Shown: positions 50,949 to 60,936 of the stretch, piece after piece | Layout: each line of letters opens with the position of its first letter | Numbering within the stretch: the stretch's first letter is position 1 | Notes under the pieces: model-generated | Told to the model about the DNA's origin: nothing | What the model saw: only the letters and a program-made list of their open reading frames with translations | The model's database searches: none | Made by a program: the position numbers and the translations under genes | Assembly: GCF_033568475.1 (NCBI RefSeq) | Contig: NC_133123.1 | Location: forward strand, 4,588,001 to 4,652,000 | DNA length: 64,000 nt | DNA from: Henckelia pumila | Lineage: Eukaryota; Streptophyta; Magnoliopsida; Lamiales; Gesneriaceae | Direction: 5' to 3'

Positions 50949-51054
50949 AGTAGCGTTTGCAAACTCTAAAAATAAATGATTATGGAGATTTTCTTCACAA
51001 ATTAATGAAGAGAATCTTCATAATCACTTATTTTTTGAGGTTGCAAACACTAGC
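50949..51054. mobile_element. Tourist-like MITE
   Basis: The ends GTAGCGTTTGCAAACTC and GAGGTTGCAAACACTAGC are inverted repeats. TAA stands on both sides (50946-50948 and 51055-51057), the target site of PIF/Harbinger elements. The inner AAATAAATGATTATGGAGAT and ATCTTCATAATCACTTATTT pair with each other. A worn relative lies in the ENODL intron. Confidence 0.7.
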
Positions 51055-51906
51055 TAAATGTGAGTACATTGATCAATAATCTTGATTATCCGGCGAATAA
51101 TTATGTATGTAATTGATAATCGTGTTTAAGTACATGACCAAATGTAGTCCAGAGTTTCATTCCAATTTGGTGGAGCCTTTGAAATTTGTACTATATCTGG
51201 GATTCATGTGAATCGTGTAATGCAGTGCAGTGATCTTTGGCTCAATTTAAGTGCAGAGTCTGGATATATGGCCATGTTTGATTATTTGTATCACAATTAG
51301 CATAATCATGCAGTGATGTAACCAAATACCTAATACTAGATATAATTAATTTCAAGAAAACATAAATCAAAACACCCCTGCACACGTTTTTCTTCTTTGT
51401 ATAGGCAAACAATGTAATGGGTTTTTTCGGCCGATAAAGGGTCATATAAATCGATTCTTCTTCTCTGCGTGGGCCTACACTGTCGAGAATCTGATTTGAG
51501 TAAAGCAGATTCATATTTTTCTTTAAAAAAAGAGAAAAAGATAAAAAAAAAATGCAGTCAATTTCATTCCCCATGTTATCCTCGAGTGATCTGATGATGG
51601 GCCTGTTCACCTTTAAAAATGAATAAATATTTGCAAGAACAAGATATGTTTTCAAGATTCTAACCAGAACAGTGAAGAAAAGGTGGGGATTCCTTGAATC
51701 ATATTAATTATGCCACAAACATTACAGTTCTTAAAACCAAGAATTGATCCAAAACATACAATCAAGTACATTTAGTGACACGAGCAAAACAAACCCACAT
51801 ATTGTAGTGAAGATCTTTCAGATTTGAGTTCATAATTCTGTACTAAACTGCCATCATATTGAAATAGAAACAGAGAACATAAAAGGGATGATAAAAATAA
51901 TATTAC

Positions 51907-51912
51907 TTTATT
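51907..51912 (-). terminator. Poly(A) signal of the microprotein candidate
   Basis: AATAAA on the minus strand lies about 31 nt after the stop of the small ORF at 51944-52048, a suitable distance for a plant near-upstream element. Confidence 0.5.
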
Positions 51913-51943
51913 GTAAATTCCATGAGCAGAGAATTTATATTCA

Positions 51944-52048
51944 TCACTCTGCCTTGGCTTCTTCTTTCTTCTCCTTTGGCTTGTTGCTTTTCTTGGGCTT
52001 CATGAAGCAGAAACAAGAACAACAAGGACACTGGAACAAGAACTTCAT
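51944..52048 (-). CDS. Candidate 34-residue Cys-rich microprotein
   Basis: This short frame has no known function that I can name. It begins MKFLFQ, then a dense cysteine/aromatic cluster (CPCCSCFCFMKPKK), and ends in a Lys/Glu/Ala-rich tail (KPKEKKEEAKAE). The non-random layout, a canonical poly(A) signal about 31 nt downstream and locally raised GC support a real gene. An upstream ORF of 11 codons (52045-52080) ends in a TGA that overlaps the start codon (ATGA), which could limit translation. The Cys cluster could bind metal or be palmitoylated at a membrane; both are guesses. An origin from random AT-rich DNA is less likely but not excluded. The neighbouring DNA is gene-free, so it would be its own transcription unit. 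Confidence 0.55.
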   Translation of the reverse strand: MKFLFQCPCCSCFCFMKPKKSNKPKEKKEEAKAE

Positions 52049-54640
52049 CCCTTTCTGCCTGCCTGCCCCTCTCTGTGCATCAACAATTTCTGACAGCAAA
52101 TTGCAAGAAAAAGATCGCACCTTTGCCTTGCCCTTTTATTTTCTTCGCTGTCTACTTTTTTTTTATTATGATTTATAAGAGAAAAAAGAAATTAATGTCA
52201 TGAGTACATGCAAAAGAGATAAATATATATTATAATAATATATCTTTTCCATCATTGGATTCCGAAAAAATCACTTTCAAATACCAACTCTACCAAGCAA
52301 ATGGGGTGGTCGAATGGCCAATCAGATATTAATATTGGAACTTTATTATTTTCGTAGATTTTAGTATAGGCATTATTCTGTTCTTGAGTAGGTTGTATGT
52401 ATCTTCGACTGGGGTCATCATGGAAAAATGCCTTGATTTTATTTGTCTTTTGAGTTTTTATGATTTCTGTGCTGGCAGCCACTAATGAAGGATTGAATTG
52501 TCAATAGGGCTGTCCAAATTAAATGTTTTCTTTTTGCCTTTTCGGCAAAAAAAATTGTTATCGATTAGGTCTTAAATTTGAAATTTTTGTGTCAAATGAA
52601 ACGGTTTTTTTATTTTCATGTTTTTAAAACATTATTTTGAAATGTTTGATATATATATATTTAGCTAGTAGCACGTTTCTTTCAAGAAGTGCGTCATCGT
52701 TTTAAAGATGCAATAAAATCTAAGCAATTTCTATCGAGGGTAGCATTCAAATCTTAGCAATTACTGGACACTAGCAAGTATATACTCGAGCACTTTTGAA
52801 ACTCTAATGATGAACAATTTACACTTTCCATGTCCTCACAACCGGCGTTCACGAAAGCATAAACGCTCTTTCTTAAGATATGCTTTCTAGATGCTATTTC
52901 CCCGCTTAACAGACCTTCGAACGAAGAAAAGAAAGGTGGATACCAAGCGAGTTAACTCGCCCTATCTCTTCAATCCCGCTCTGATTGAAAGAATCAAATT
53001 TTGATCCATAAAAAGGTAGAACTACCGCTGATGAACGGTGCGAAAGTATTACAAGTTTTTTCGGTGCGCTTCTTTACTTTAGAAGATCCCGAGTGGACTA
53101 GTCTTCTCGAAGGTCTTTCGCTGAACCCTCTTCGAAAGCGGTACCGGCGGAGCCTCGGGGGGAGTAACCGTTAAGAGAAATTACACAGTATCTTGATCCT
53201 CTATCCCCGACCATTCTATTAACCTAGTATCATTCTTCATCTCCGTGGTGTGGTCATTGACCTCAATGCTAATGGTTATCCCCACCCAAGGTCGAAAAAG
53301 ACGCTCTTGATTAGCATCTACTTAAGTCAGGTGCCGACGACGGAAGCTCGGGACGGAGCCGTATGAGGCGTGCAAGCCATCAGATTAAGGTTTCTCTCCG
53401 CTTTTACGCCGCATCCGATATCTTTGTTACGACAGTGTAAGGGGGAATGGATACCAGAAAGAGAACGAACGTCATTCTACACCCGAAAAACTCCAGGGAC
53501 GTTCAGGGTCGGGTCGATGCCTCATCCTATCCTTCCACATCCTCAACTTAGCCACGCCCAAGAGTAAAAGCAGGAGTGCGCTCCCCATTCCAAAGGACGC
53601 GCCCAATTAGTTCTCAGGGTGAAAAAACTTCGCTCGAACCTACGGTTAGTGAGAAGGGTATTATAGGTCTCTAAACTCACCGACCTCTAAGCTGTGGGGC
53701 GCTCGCTCGTCATGCCTGTACATTAGAATACGGACATGGCGAGGAATTATACGAGGGTACCCCTTTCGGGTTCCTAATAAATAGAGTGCTTAATGAACAA
53801 AAGAAGGGATTGTTCGAAAGCCTTAGCTGTGGATGCTCAAAAAAGAACGAATAGAAGAAGGACTTAGTCTAAAAAATACCCCTTTCGGTAGGCTCTGCCT
53901 CATCATAGTCGGACCTAGGCAGGAAGCTACCGTTTCTAGAATGCAAGCAAGCCGCTTTGGGTTGTGGGGCTTACTTCCTAGCCCCAGTGGGAGTAGTGAC
54001 TAGCGTTATACCCCCAAAGAGGCAGACATCTAGCTAACAGAGGACATTGTGTTACTCTAATAATTTTCTTAAAATGCATCGAAAAATAAAAATGGTGCGT
54101 TTTCACGTCATAAAAAATAAATAAATAAAAATGACATCAACTATACATAGCATGAAAAGGTGGAGTCCAAATAGAATTATGTGGACGGCATTCATTAGTA
54201 TATAGTGAACTGATTGATGCTTCTAATTCAGTTGATAAAAAATACAGTGACCTCCCAAATAATCAAATTAATAAAACGTAATTACTCAATCAATATAACA
54301 ATTCAAGTGAAAATGTGGGATACATCAACTTGAAAATATAAGGAATTATATGTTCTACAGGGGTCACGGGTCCCGGTTCGACACAAAATTTGCCAAACGA
54401 TTTGACTGAAAACGATTTTGATGGCCATATAGGGTCACTAACGTGCTAATGTTCCATATCAAGAACCAATAATCGAAAGATAACGAAGATTACACCTAAA
54501 CGCTGAAAAATGTTGATGATATTATTGGTGTGGCTTCATGATGATACCAAAACCTTGTTCCACCAGCTATGTTACTTTTATTGCATTTGTGAAAGAACAT
54601 ATGCTCAAAATATACAACAGGTTTTTAAGCTGCTAGGAGT
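52049..54640. other. Intergenic stretch with organelle-like block
   Basis: AT-rich nuclear DNA to about 52835 is followed by a GC-richer block of mitochondrial character (52840-54045). AT-rich DNA then continues to the 3' end of the dehydrogenase gene. No nuclear gene was recognised. Confidence 0.6.
52840..54045. other. Probable mitochondrial DNA insertion (NUMT)
   Basis: Composition changes abruptly from AT-rich to near-balanced. The sequence takes on the style of angiosperm mitochondrial DNA, with many short purine/pyrimidine motifs and few homopolymers. GAGCCGTATGAGGCG near 53360 resembles domain V of plant organellar group II introns. No complete mitochondrial gene was recognised, so the block may be intronic or intergenic mitochondrial DNA. 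Edges are estimated from the composition change only. Confidence 0.65.
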
Positions 54641-57001
54641 TCAAAGTCGAGCTGAGGGCTTTGTTTCCTCGAGGGTGTTACCATATTTATACACACCAAT
54701 GCCCCTTTTTCTCCCTAGGTGACCAGCATCGACATACTGCACAAGGAGAGGGCATGGGACGTACTTACTATCACCAAGCCCGGAATGGAGGACTTTCATT
54801 ATTGACAAGCAAACATCAAGTCCAATGTGATCAGCGAGTTCGAGAGGTCCCATCGGATGGTTTGTTCCCAGCTTCATTCCTGCATCTATGTCTTCTTTCG
54901 ATGCCACTCCAGTGTATAGAGCATGAAACGCTTCGTTGATCATTGGCATTAAAATTCGATTAACCACGAAACCAGAGAAATCTTGAGAACAAATAACCGT
55001 CTTACCGAACCTGCAAAATACAGGATTCTTAAGAATTTGAGGGAATGTAAAGATAGATGGAGCTCTAAAAGGTTTGATGGATGGGTAAAAGGTAGCGTAA
55101 GGAGGTATCTTATAATCCTCATAAGTAATAACAGCTTATTCATGCCAAGACTAGAATTGTGAAGGAATTCTGAGACAAGACAACAAATGGCATGGCACAA
55201 AACATCGCATTTAGACTCTAAAACCCCCTTGATAAGTCGAAATCAATTGATGTTCACTCTAATTGCTAAAGCCAGATGGGTTTCATCAGAACTCCCTACG
55301 TTCAGTCGTAACTCGTAAGATATTGTATCTGCACCTTAATGTCTATGGAGTGATAAACATGAAGGAGTGATGAAAGTTGTATAATACAAGCAACAATCAA
55401 GTATTTATTTTGGTCACCTCTCCGCCAAGACTTTCGTGGTATTAAAAGTCTTATCTGACGTGTTGGCTCCTCTTATAATCTCAACCAATTTCATAACCGG
55501 CGGTGGATTCATGAAATGCATTCCTATCACCTGTAGTTTTTAAAAAAACAAGTGACTTCAGGGGTACTTGCATACAGTATGCCAAAGTTAAAAGGTAAAT
55601 TTTGGAAAGTATAATTCCAAAGCATCGTTAGAATTACGAATTGCAAAGGGTTGCATGAATATCAAGTTCATGAATTGTAAAGCATTGCAGATAGTCACCA
55701 AACATACATACCTAAAGAATTCTAAAACCTTTAAGAAAGTGTTGGAAAACACGACAAAGCATCATTTGGAAGTTACAATGTGATTAGCAGAAAGATTAAG
55801 TACACTTTCCATTGGAGTCGAAACAAGCACATGCTTTTCATTTTGGAGTCAGCATGGACAATTGACCGAGCATGAGAACACAGGTCAGTCCTAAATTTTA
55901 AGACAGACAGCTAACACCATCTTTCACTTAGCTCTGAAATTCTTGCATGTTGTAATTGATCATCCTGATCGATTTCACGTCAGCGTAGGATTTCAAAATT
56001 TATTGTTGCCAGAAATCGATTCAATTGTCACGACATCTTCATCAAGGTAAATTAACAGCAAAACCAGATGCAGCAAGATTCTATCTTTGGTTGAGAATCT
56101 AAAAAATCTGTCATCCAAGCAAATCAGTCCATTTTTTTCACCAAGTATGCATACGGACTCATTTTACAATGTCTACCATTTATAGCAATCACTTCAACCA
56201 AATTTAGCAAATTAGTTTATTTGAAAAAATATCTGCAGTTGCCAAGAATGATACAACTTATATGGTGAAATCCGCCAACTTCAAGCGCATCATAAAGTAT
56301 TCGTTAAAGCATGCATCAATGTCAAGTACAGCATGAAACCTGGCTGGGGCGGTTGGTTGCAGATCCTAGACGGGTAATAGAAATAGAGCTAGTGTTAGAC
56401 GCCAAGATTGCAGAACTTTTAACGATCTTATCCAATTTAGCGAACAAATTCTTCTTAACCTCCTCAGACTCCACAATGGCCTCAATCACGATATCTACAG
56501 AACAGAAATCCTCCAAAGTTGAAGCACACCTCAAATTTCTTATAGCTTCGGCACCTTTTTCCTATTAGAAATTAGAGTTACAGCCTCAAAAAACCACATA
56601 CAATCCGCAGAAGTCAGAAATGATCAAAATTATATTGAACAAACAAGGCACTCTCCACAACTAAATCCGACACAAATGTTGCAAAGAACCAATGCAACCA
56701 TGAAATTCCCAAACAACCATGTTCCAATATTTGTAATGGGAAACAAAAATTGTACAACAGATAATAACCAACAACCCATGTTTCAGAAATCTCGGGCTTA
56801 AGAATAAAAGGGGACCTCAGTGAGGTTCCTTTTGGAGACGAGGCGTTGGATCCTGGAAGAGATTGATTGGTGCGATCTGGCGAGAACGCCGGCGTCGGAA
56901 TCGTGAAGCCATACTTCAAGGCCGTGCACGGCGGCCACTTGGGCTATTCCGGAGCCCATTTGGCCGCCTCCCACCACCCCAACGCTCCGCAAATCCGCCA
57001 T
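54641..57001 (-). CDS. 3-hydroxyacyl-CoA (3-hydroxybutyryl-CoA) dehydrogenase, peroxisomal
   Basis: The enzyme oxidises a 3-hydroxyacyl-CoA to the 3-ketoacyl-CoA with NAD(P). Exons: 56816-57001, 56340-56561, 55418-55530, 54641-55010, all GT-AG and in phase, giving 296 residues, the length of single-domain plant homologues. The Rossmann motif [18 protein letters not shown] is at about 7-24. ASNTSSISI follows, then the catalytic region [15 protein letters not shown] with His141 and Glu153 as the likely His-Glu pair. The C-terminal domain has [12 protein letters not shown] and [20 protein letters not shown]. The last residues are SARL: ARL is a plant type-1 peroxisomal signal, so a peroxisomal matrix location is inferred. 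The start ATG 57001 directly precedes the conserved nucleotide-binding strand. The substrate could be short- or medium-chain; sequence alone does not decide. Confidence 0.93.
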
Positions 57002-58101
57002 GGTGCAAACCACTAGACAAATCCACCACGGTCAATCCGGTTAGAACCTAGGAGTGATCGAAATGGTCAGAACTCAGTGTAGCCCGTTGACTGGGCCCGG
57101 GATTTAGAGTAAACTCGTTGGGCCGATTTAAATACTATTAAAATATTATGGGCTGAAACTTTTAGTAGGTCCAGGATAATTGGTCCGGAAATGGTCCAAT
57201 CCAATTGCATCACAAGGTTAATTCGATTCACACAGTTTTTGTATATAAATTATTATCTCAAATTTTTTTATATAAAAAACACACATATTTTGAAGAAAAA
57301 AACAAACAAACAAACACACACATATTTCAAGTTCATTAAAATATTTCCACCTCGAAGAAAATAACTATCGCTACACATCGACACTTGATCTGCCATTGCA
57401 ATACTCGTTCTAAAAGTCATAAAAATGTTGTTTTATATTAATGATTTACGCATAATAAATGATATAGTGGAGCTCGAAAGTAGCCTAGGAACGTGATATA
57501 TAATGGATCACTTGAAATAAATGAATAGATGATAGTGGTGGAAATTAAAGGAAAAGAGAGCAAATGGACCCAAAGGGAACCCCTCGAGGGGAGACAAGAG
57601 GAGTCGAAATGTTTGGTTGGGGATTAACAAAAAAGGCATGCGATCCAATTCTTAACTAAAAGAACTCTTACCACTCTGGCTCTAACTAAAATACGCCTAC
57701 AATCCATCATCACTTGCTCCTAGTTTACTCTTAGGTCGACATATCTAATATCTTCGATACACCATTTATAAGAAATTGTTTTGAATAATGCCGATAAACC
57801 CAAAATTCAAAAGCAAAAAGTGTGACTTAGCACCTTTAACAAATAATTATATCATATATGTGTATGCCTTGAGGTTTGATCTTTTAAACATTTATCGTGG
57901 GCATCTTTGTAAGTACAAGCTAATGTGGCGTCTTGTACATCTAATGAGTGAATATAACATCAATCGATGTTCACGTAGATGTTCAGTGGGTGTTTGTCAT
58001 AGACATCTATGTGAATATCAATGAGATAACGTCTTGTCATTTGATAGGAGGATGTCACCTCAATTGATGTTAACCATATCAAAACTAAGCTAATGACTGT
58101 G

Positions 58102-58164
<63 letters not shown>

Positions 58165-58839
58165 TAGTTTGTGTGGCTTTTCTTTTTGCCCCTAAAACAA
58201 GGACAACCCTTCTTTCTTAAGAATGTCTATCACAATATTTTAATCTTCTTCAGCAGTTCGCTATTCAATCCTCTATTTCGTTTATATTATTATTATTATA
58301 AATATATTTATATATATATAAACTAAAAAAGGTTTTGATTTTTCATACTAAGCTCAAAGTTTTCTATTGTTGGTCGAAACCGAAATCTTTAATGTTTCCT
58401 ATTATTTCGACACTGTTTTTTTCCCTAATTGAAATCGGTGAGATTGCGCATAATTTCAGTACAATCAACAGCTAATTATACTATTTTATTATGATTGAAT
58501 AAAAGCAAAGATTTGAAAACTTATATGATCTGGTATTAAAGACCTATTAAAAATTATGAACCGCACGCTCCGTGTATCATCTCAGATCACGTTATTAATT
58601 ACACTTTACCCAAAAAAAATATTATATTTCACAAAATTAAATTACACATACCCCCCATTATTTGCACCACTGCACCAAAGCTTAGCATTCTTGGGGTCCC
58701 TTTGAAGCAAAAAGAGCCAACCCCCCTCAATACTTTTATATATAACATTTCATCAACTTTATAGCCAAAGGTTCATATAAAATCACAACCGGTACCCTCG
58801 TTTTTTCACACCCCAAAATCATCAAAAAACACCACTTCC
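57002..58839. other. Intergenic stretch between divergent genes
   Basis: This stretch lies between the minus-strand dehydrogenase and the plus-strand Ser-rich gene, so it holds both promoters. An (AT)n tract occupies about 58106-58159. TTTATATATAAC near 58736-58747 is a likely TATA box, about 95-100 bp before the ATG at 58840. No other gene was recognised. Confidence 0.6.
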
Positions 58840-59571
58840 ATGGAGAATATTCGCCGGAGAAATTACGCGATCTCACCGGACGACAAGTTCTCGTTCCCGG
58901 TCATGATTCCGGGCCAGCAAAACATTTCCGATCAGTTCGAATTCGGCTGCGTGACGTCGCCTGTCTCGCCGAATTCTCCCGCCGATCATCTGTTCTCGAA
59001 CGGGAGACTTCTGCCCCATGTTTTTCCAATCCAAACGTCGGCGAATAATCACAATATTCACGGCTACTCGTCGTACTCGAGATCCACGAGCCGAACAAGC
59101 AGCACCGGAAGCAAGGATTCCTTGATGTCATCACGCAGCAACAGCACCAACAGCAGGAGCAGTAACTGCAGCAGCGCAAGAACCAGCACCAGCACCGATC
59201 AGTACTACTACTCCAATCCCGAGCTGAGAAAAGCGGCGGCGAAAAAGGAAATTAGGCATCATCATGTGATCAGGCCGCCTGTTTTGAATGCTCACGAGTG
59301 TCAATTACATGGATCTTCCCAGAAATGGCAATTCATCGCGGCGGCCCCGGTGTTGAAGCACCAGGGATCCAGGTCGAGAAAAGCTGATCATGTCCTGGAA
59401 CCAAAGGGATCCCGGAAATCGAAAAGGATCGACGAGGATCACGGCGCGGGGGTGAAGCCGTGGTTTGGCAAAAGGGTCTTGAAATCGTTTGTTTCTGCAT
59501 GTAAAGAATGCCATGCAATCAAGACATCAACTCGAATCGAGGATGGTTTGCCAAGAAATTTGGAGGTGTAA
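58840..59571 (+). CDS. Ser-rich plant protein, possibly MAKR/DUF1645-like
   Basis: This is a single-exon frame of 243 residues with GC-rich codons in AT-rich surroundings and a TATA box at a normal distance, so it is very likely a gene. The N-terminal third has FEFGCVTSPVSPNSPADHLF followed by SNGRLLPHVFP. This recalls the FEF...SPADELFxNGxLLPL pattern of membrane-associated kinase regulators and DUF1645 proteins. A Ser/Thr/Arg-rich low-complexity stretch (about residues 78-118) follows. Basic segments (RKAAAKKEIRHHH, RKSKRID) could give membrane or nuclear targeting. A short block near the end is VKPWFGKRVLKSFVSACKEC. The family assignment is from memory of the motif only. A Tourist-type MITE begins 10 bp after the stop, in the presumed 3' UTR. 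Confidence 0.8.
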   Translation: MENIRRRNYAISPDDKFSFPVMIPGQQNISDQFEFGCVTSPVSPNSPADHLFSNGRLLPHVFPIQTSANNHNIHGYSSYSRSTSRTSSTGSKDSLMSSRSNSTNSRSSNCSSARTSTSTDQYYYSNPELRKAAAKKEIRHHHVIRPPVLNAHECQLHGSSQKWQFIAAAPVLKHQGSRSRKADHVLEPKGSRKSKRIDEDHGAGVKPWFGKRVLKSFVSACKECHAIKTSTRIEDGLPRNLEV

Positions 59572-59580
59572 CTAAATTAA

Positions 59581-59706
59581 GGTAGTGTTTGGGAGAGCTT
59601 CTAAAAAGCATTTTTTAACTTTTCGTTAACAAAATTCACAAAATTTCAAATTTTTGTTAACGAAAAAGTTGATAAGTGATTCCAAAAAGCTCTCCAAAAC
59701 AGTACC
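59581..59706. mobile_element. Tourist-like MITE in the 3' UTR
   Basis: The ends GGTAGTGTTTGGGAGAGCTT and AAGCTCTCCAAAACAGTACC are inverted repeats. TAA lies on both sides (59578-59580 and 59707-59709), the PIF/Harbinger target site. The two halves also pair internally (AACTTTTCGTTAACAAAA with TTTTGTTAACGAAAAAGTT). The element is 126 bp and starts 10 bp after the stop codon of the preceding gene. Confidence 0.85.
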
Positions 59707-59709
59707 TAA

Positions 59710-60936
59710 ATATTCTTTTTCTTTGTATTATGAGACATGCAATGCGATCTTTCTTTTGATTTTCTAGCACCAATTTCTTCTCTTTTTTTCCAAAACAAAA
59801 AACAGACATGATCATAATAATATATTTTTACCCTTTTTTTTCAGAAGCAATTTTTCCCATATCACATAAACGTTCATATCGTTGATTCGTTGTGTAATTG
59901 TTTTCAAATAAATTACTTGTTATCATTTCCTAAAAATACTCATTAATGAAATGATATGGTCCAAGATATTACGCTTTCAAAATTTAAAAATAATATCAAT
60001 CCGACCATTTGTCATGATTTCATATCTACCACAAGTACTGTTTCATTCTACGAAAATTTCAACCAAATATACATTTATTTCACCAAATTTATATCATATA
60101 TCTCATCAAATTTCAAGCACCAATCCATCATGAGTTTCACAAGTGTCTATTTCTAGTAAAAATTAAATAAATTTTAAAAAGACACGTATAATCGATCCGG
60201 CAAAATGTACAGCATTGACAGTATCCCCACAGGATTTTAGGAAATAAAGAGCCAAAATTTTCCTTAAATTCAAGTCAAAGAAGAATCGGCCCTCATAAAA
60301 CATTCCAAAAGTAAATCCCGATCGATGCCCTATTTTGAGGAATGGCAAATCTTGGTGGCAGCCCCACTAAAATGTAATTAAGAAAGACACGCTAGCCAGT
60401 GGACACAAAACAATTTTATCATCTGCTTAATAATTTCGATGATTTCGAGTTCTAACATTAATTTTTTAAAAGAAAACATTAATTTTTAAATAGAAAACAT
60501 TAATTTTAACAAATTATTCGAGCAATGTGTACGAAAAGGATTGATCGGACACAAGAAAGTCAAGAACATGAGGCAACATATATAGAGGGAAAAGTAAAAT
60601 AGTTAGGATTTTTTCAGATAAAAGGGACGATCGGCTCTGCTATGATTTTTAGTGGGTTACGTTGTTGATGAATGATAGTTTTTTTTTTTTCCTTTTTTTT
60701 GAGAAAGATGAATTATAATTGGTCAAACAAGAAACTTTGAATTCCTTTTATTCTCATTTTAATGTTATCGATCCCTTTTTTCGTCGAGATTAATTTTCAT
60801 CGGCAATATGAATTCCATAGAGCAAATATTGCTAAGTAAATTGGAGAGAACAAATAAGAACAAAGCTATAAAAAGTACTAATACAAATAAAGCAAGCATC
60901 AAACTACGCCACAATCCATGTTCTTCTTCATAGTAC
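59710..60936. other. Intergenic stretch between convergent genes
   Basis: This stretch holds the 3' ends of the Ser-rich gene (+) and the RSS3-like gene (-) with AT-rich spacer. A short repeated motif, AAAACATTAATTTT, recurs near 60475-60505. No gene was recognised. Confidence 0.6.

Larger units (their letters stand above)
47292..51943. other. Gene-free, transposon-rich stretch
   Basis: No host gene was recognised. From left to right the stretch holds an unassigned segment to 47895 and a hAT-like element (47896-50437). That element is interrupted by a SINE, a Mutator-like element and a foldback MITE. Unassigned AT-rich DNA follows, then a Tourist-like MITE at 50949-51054. The segment just before 51944 is the likely 3' UTR of the microprotein candidate. 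Confidence 0.65.

Noticed and set aside
57788-58024. 78-codon plus-strand frame between the dehydrogenase and the Ser-rich gene
   Set aside because: It has no homology that I recognise, AT-rich codons and imperfect internal repeats. It is compatible with chance.
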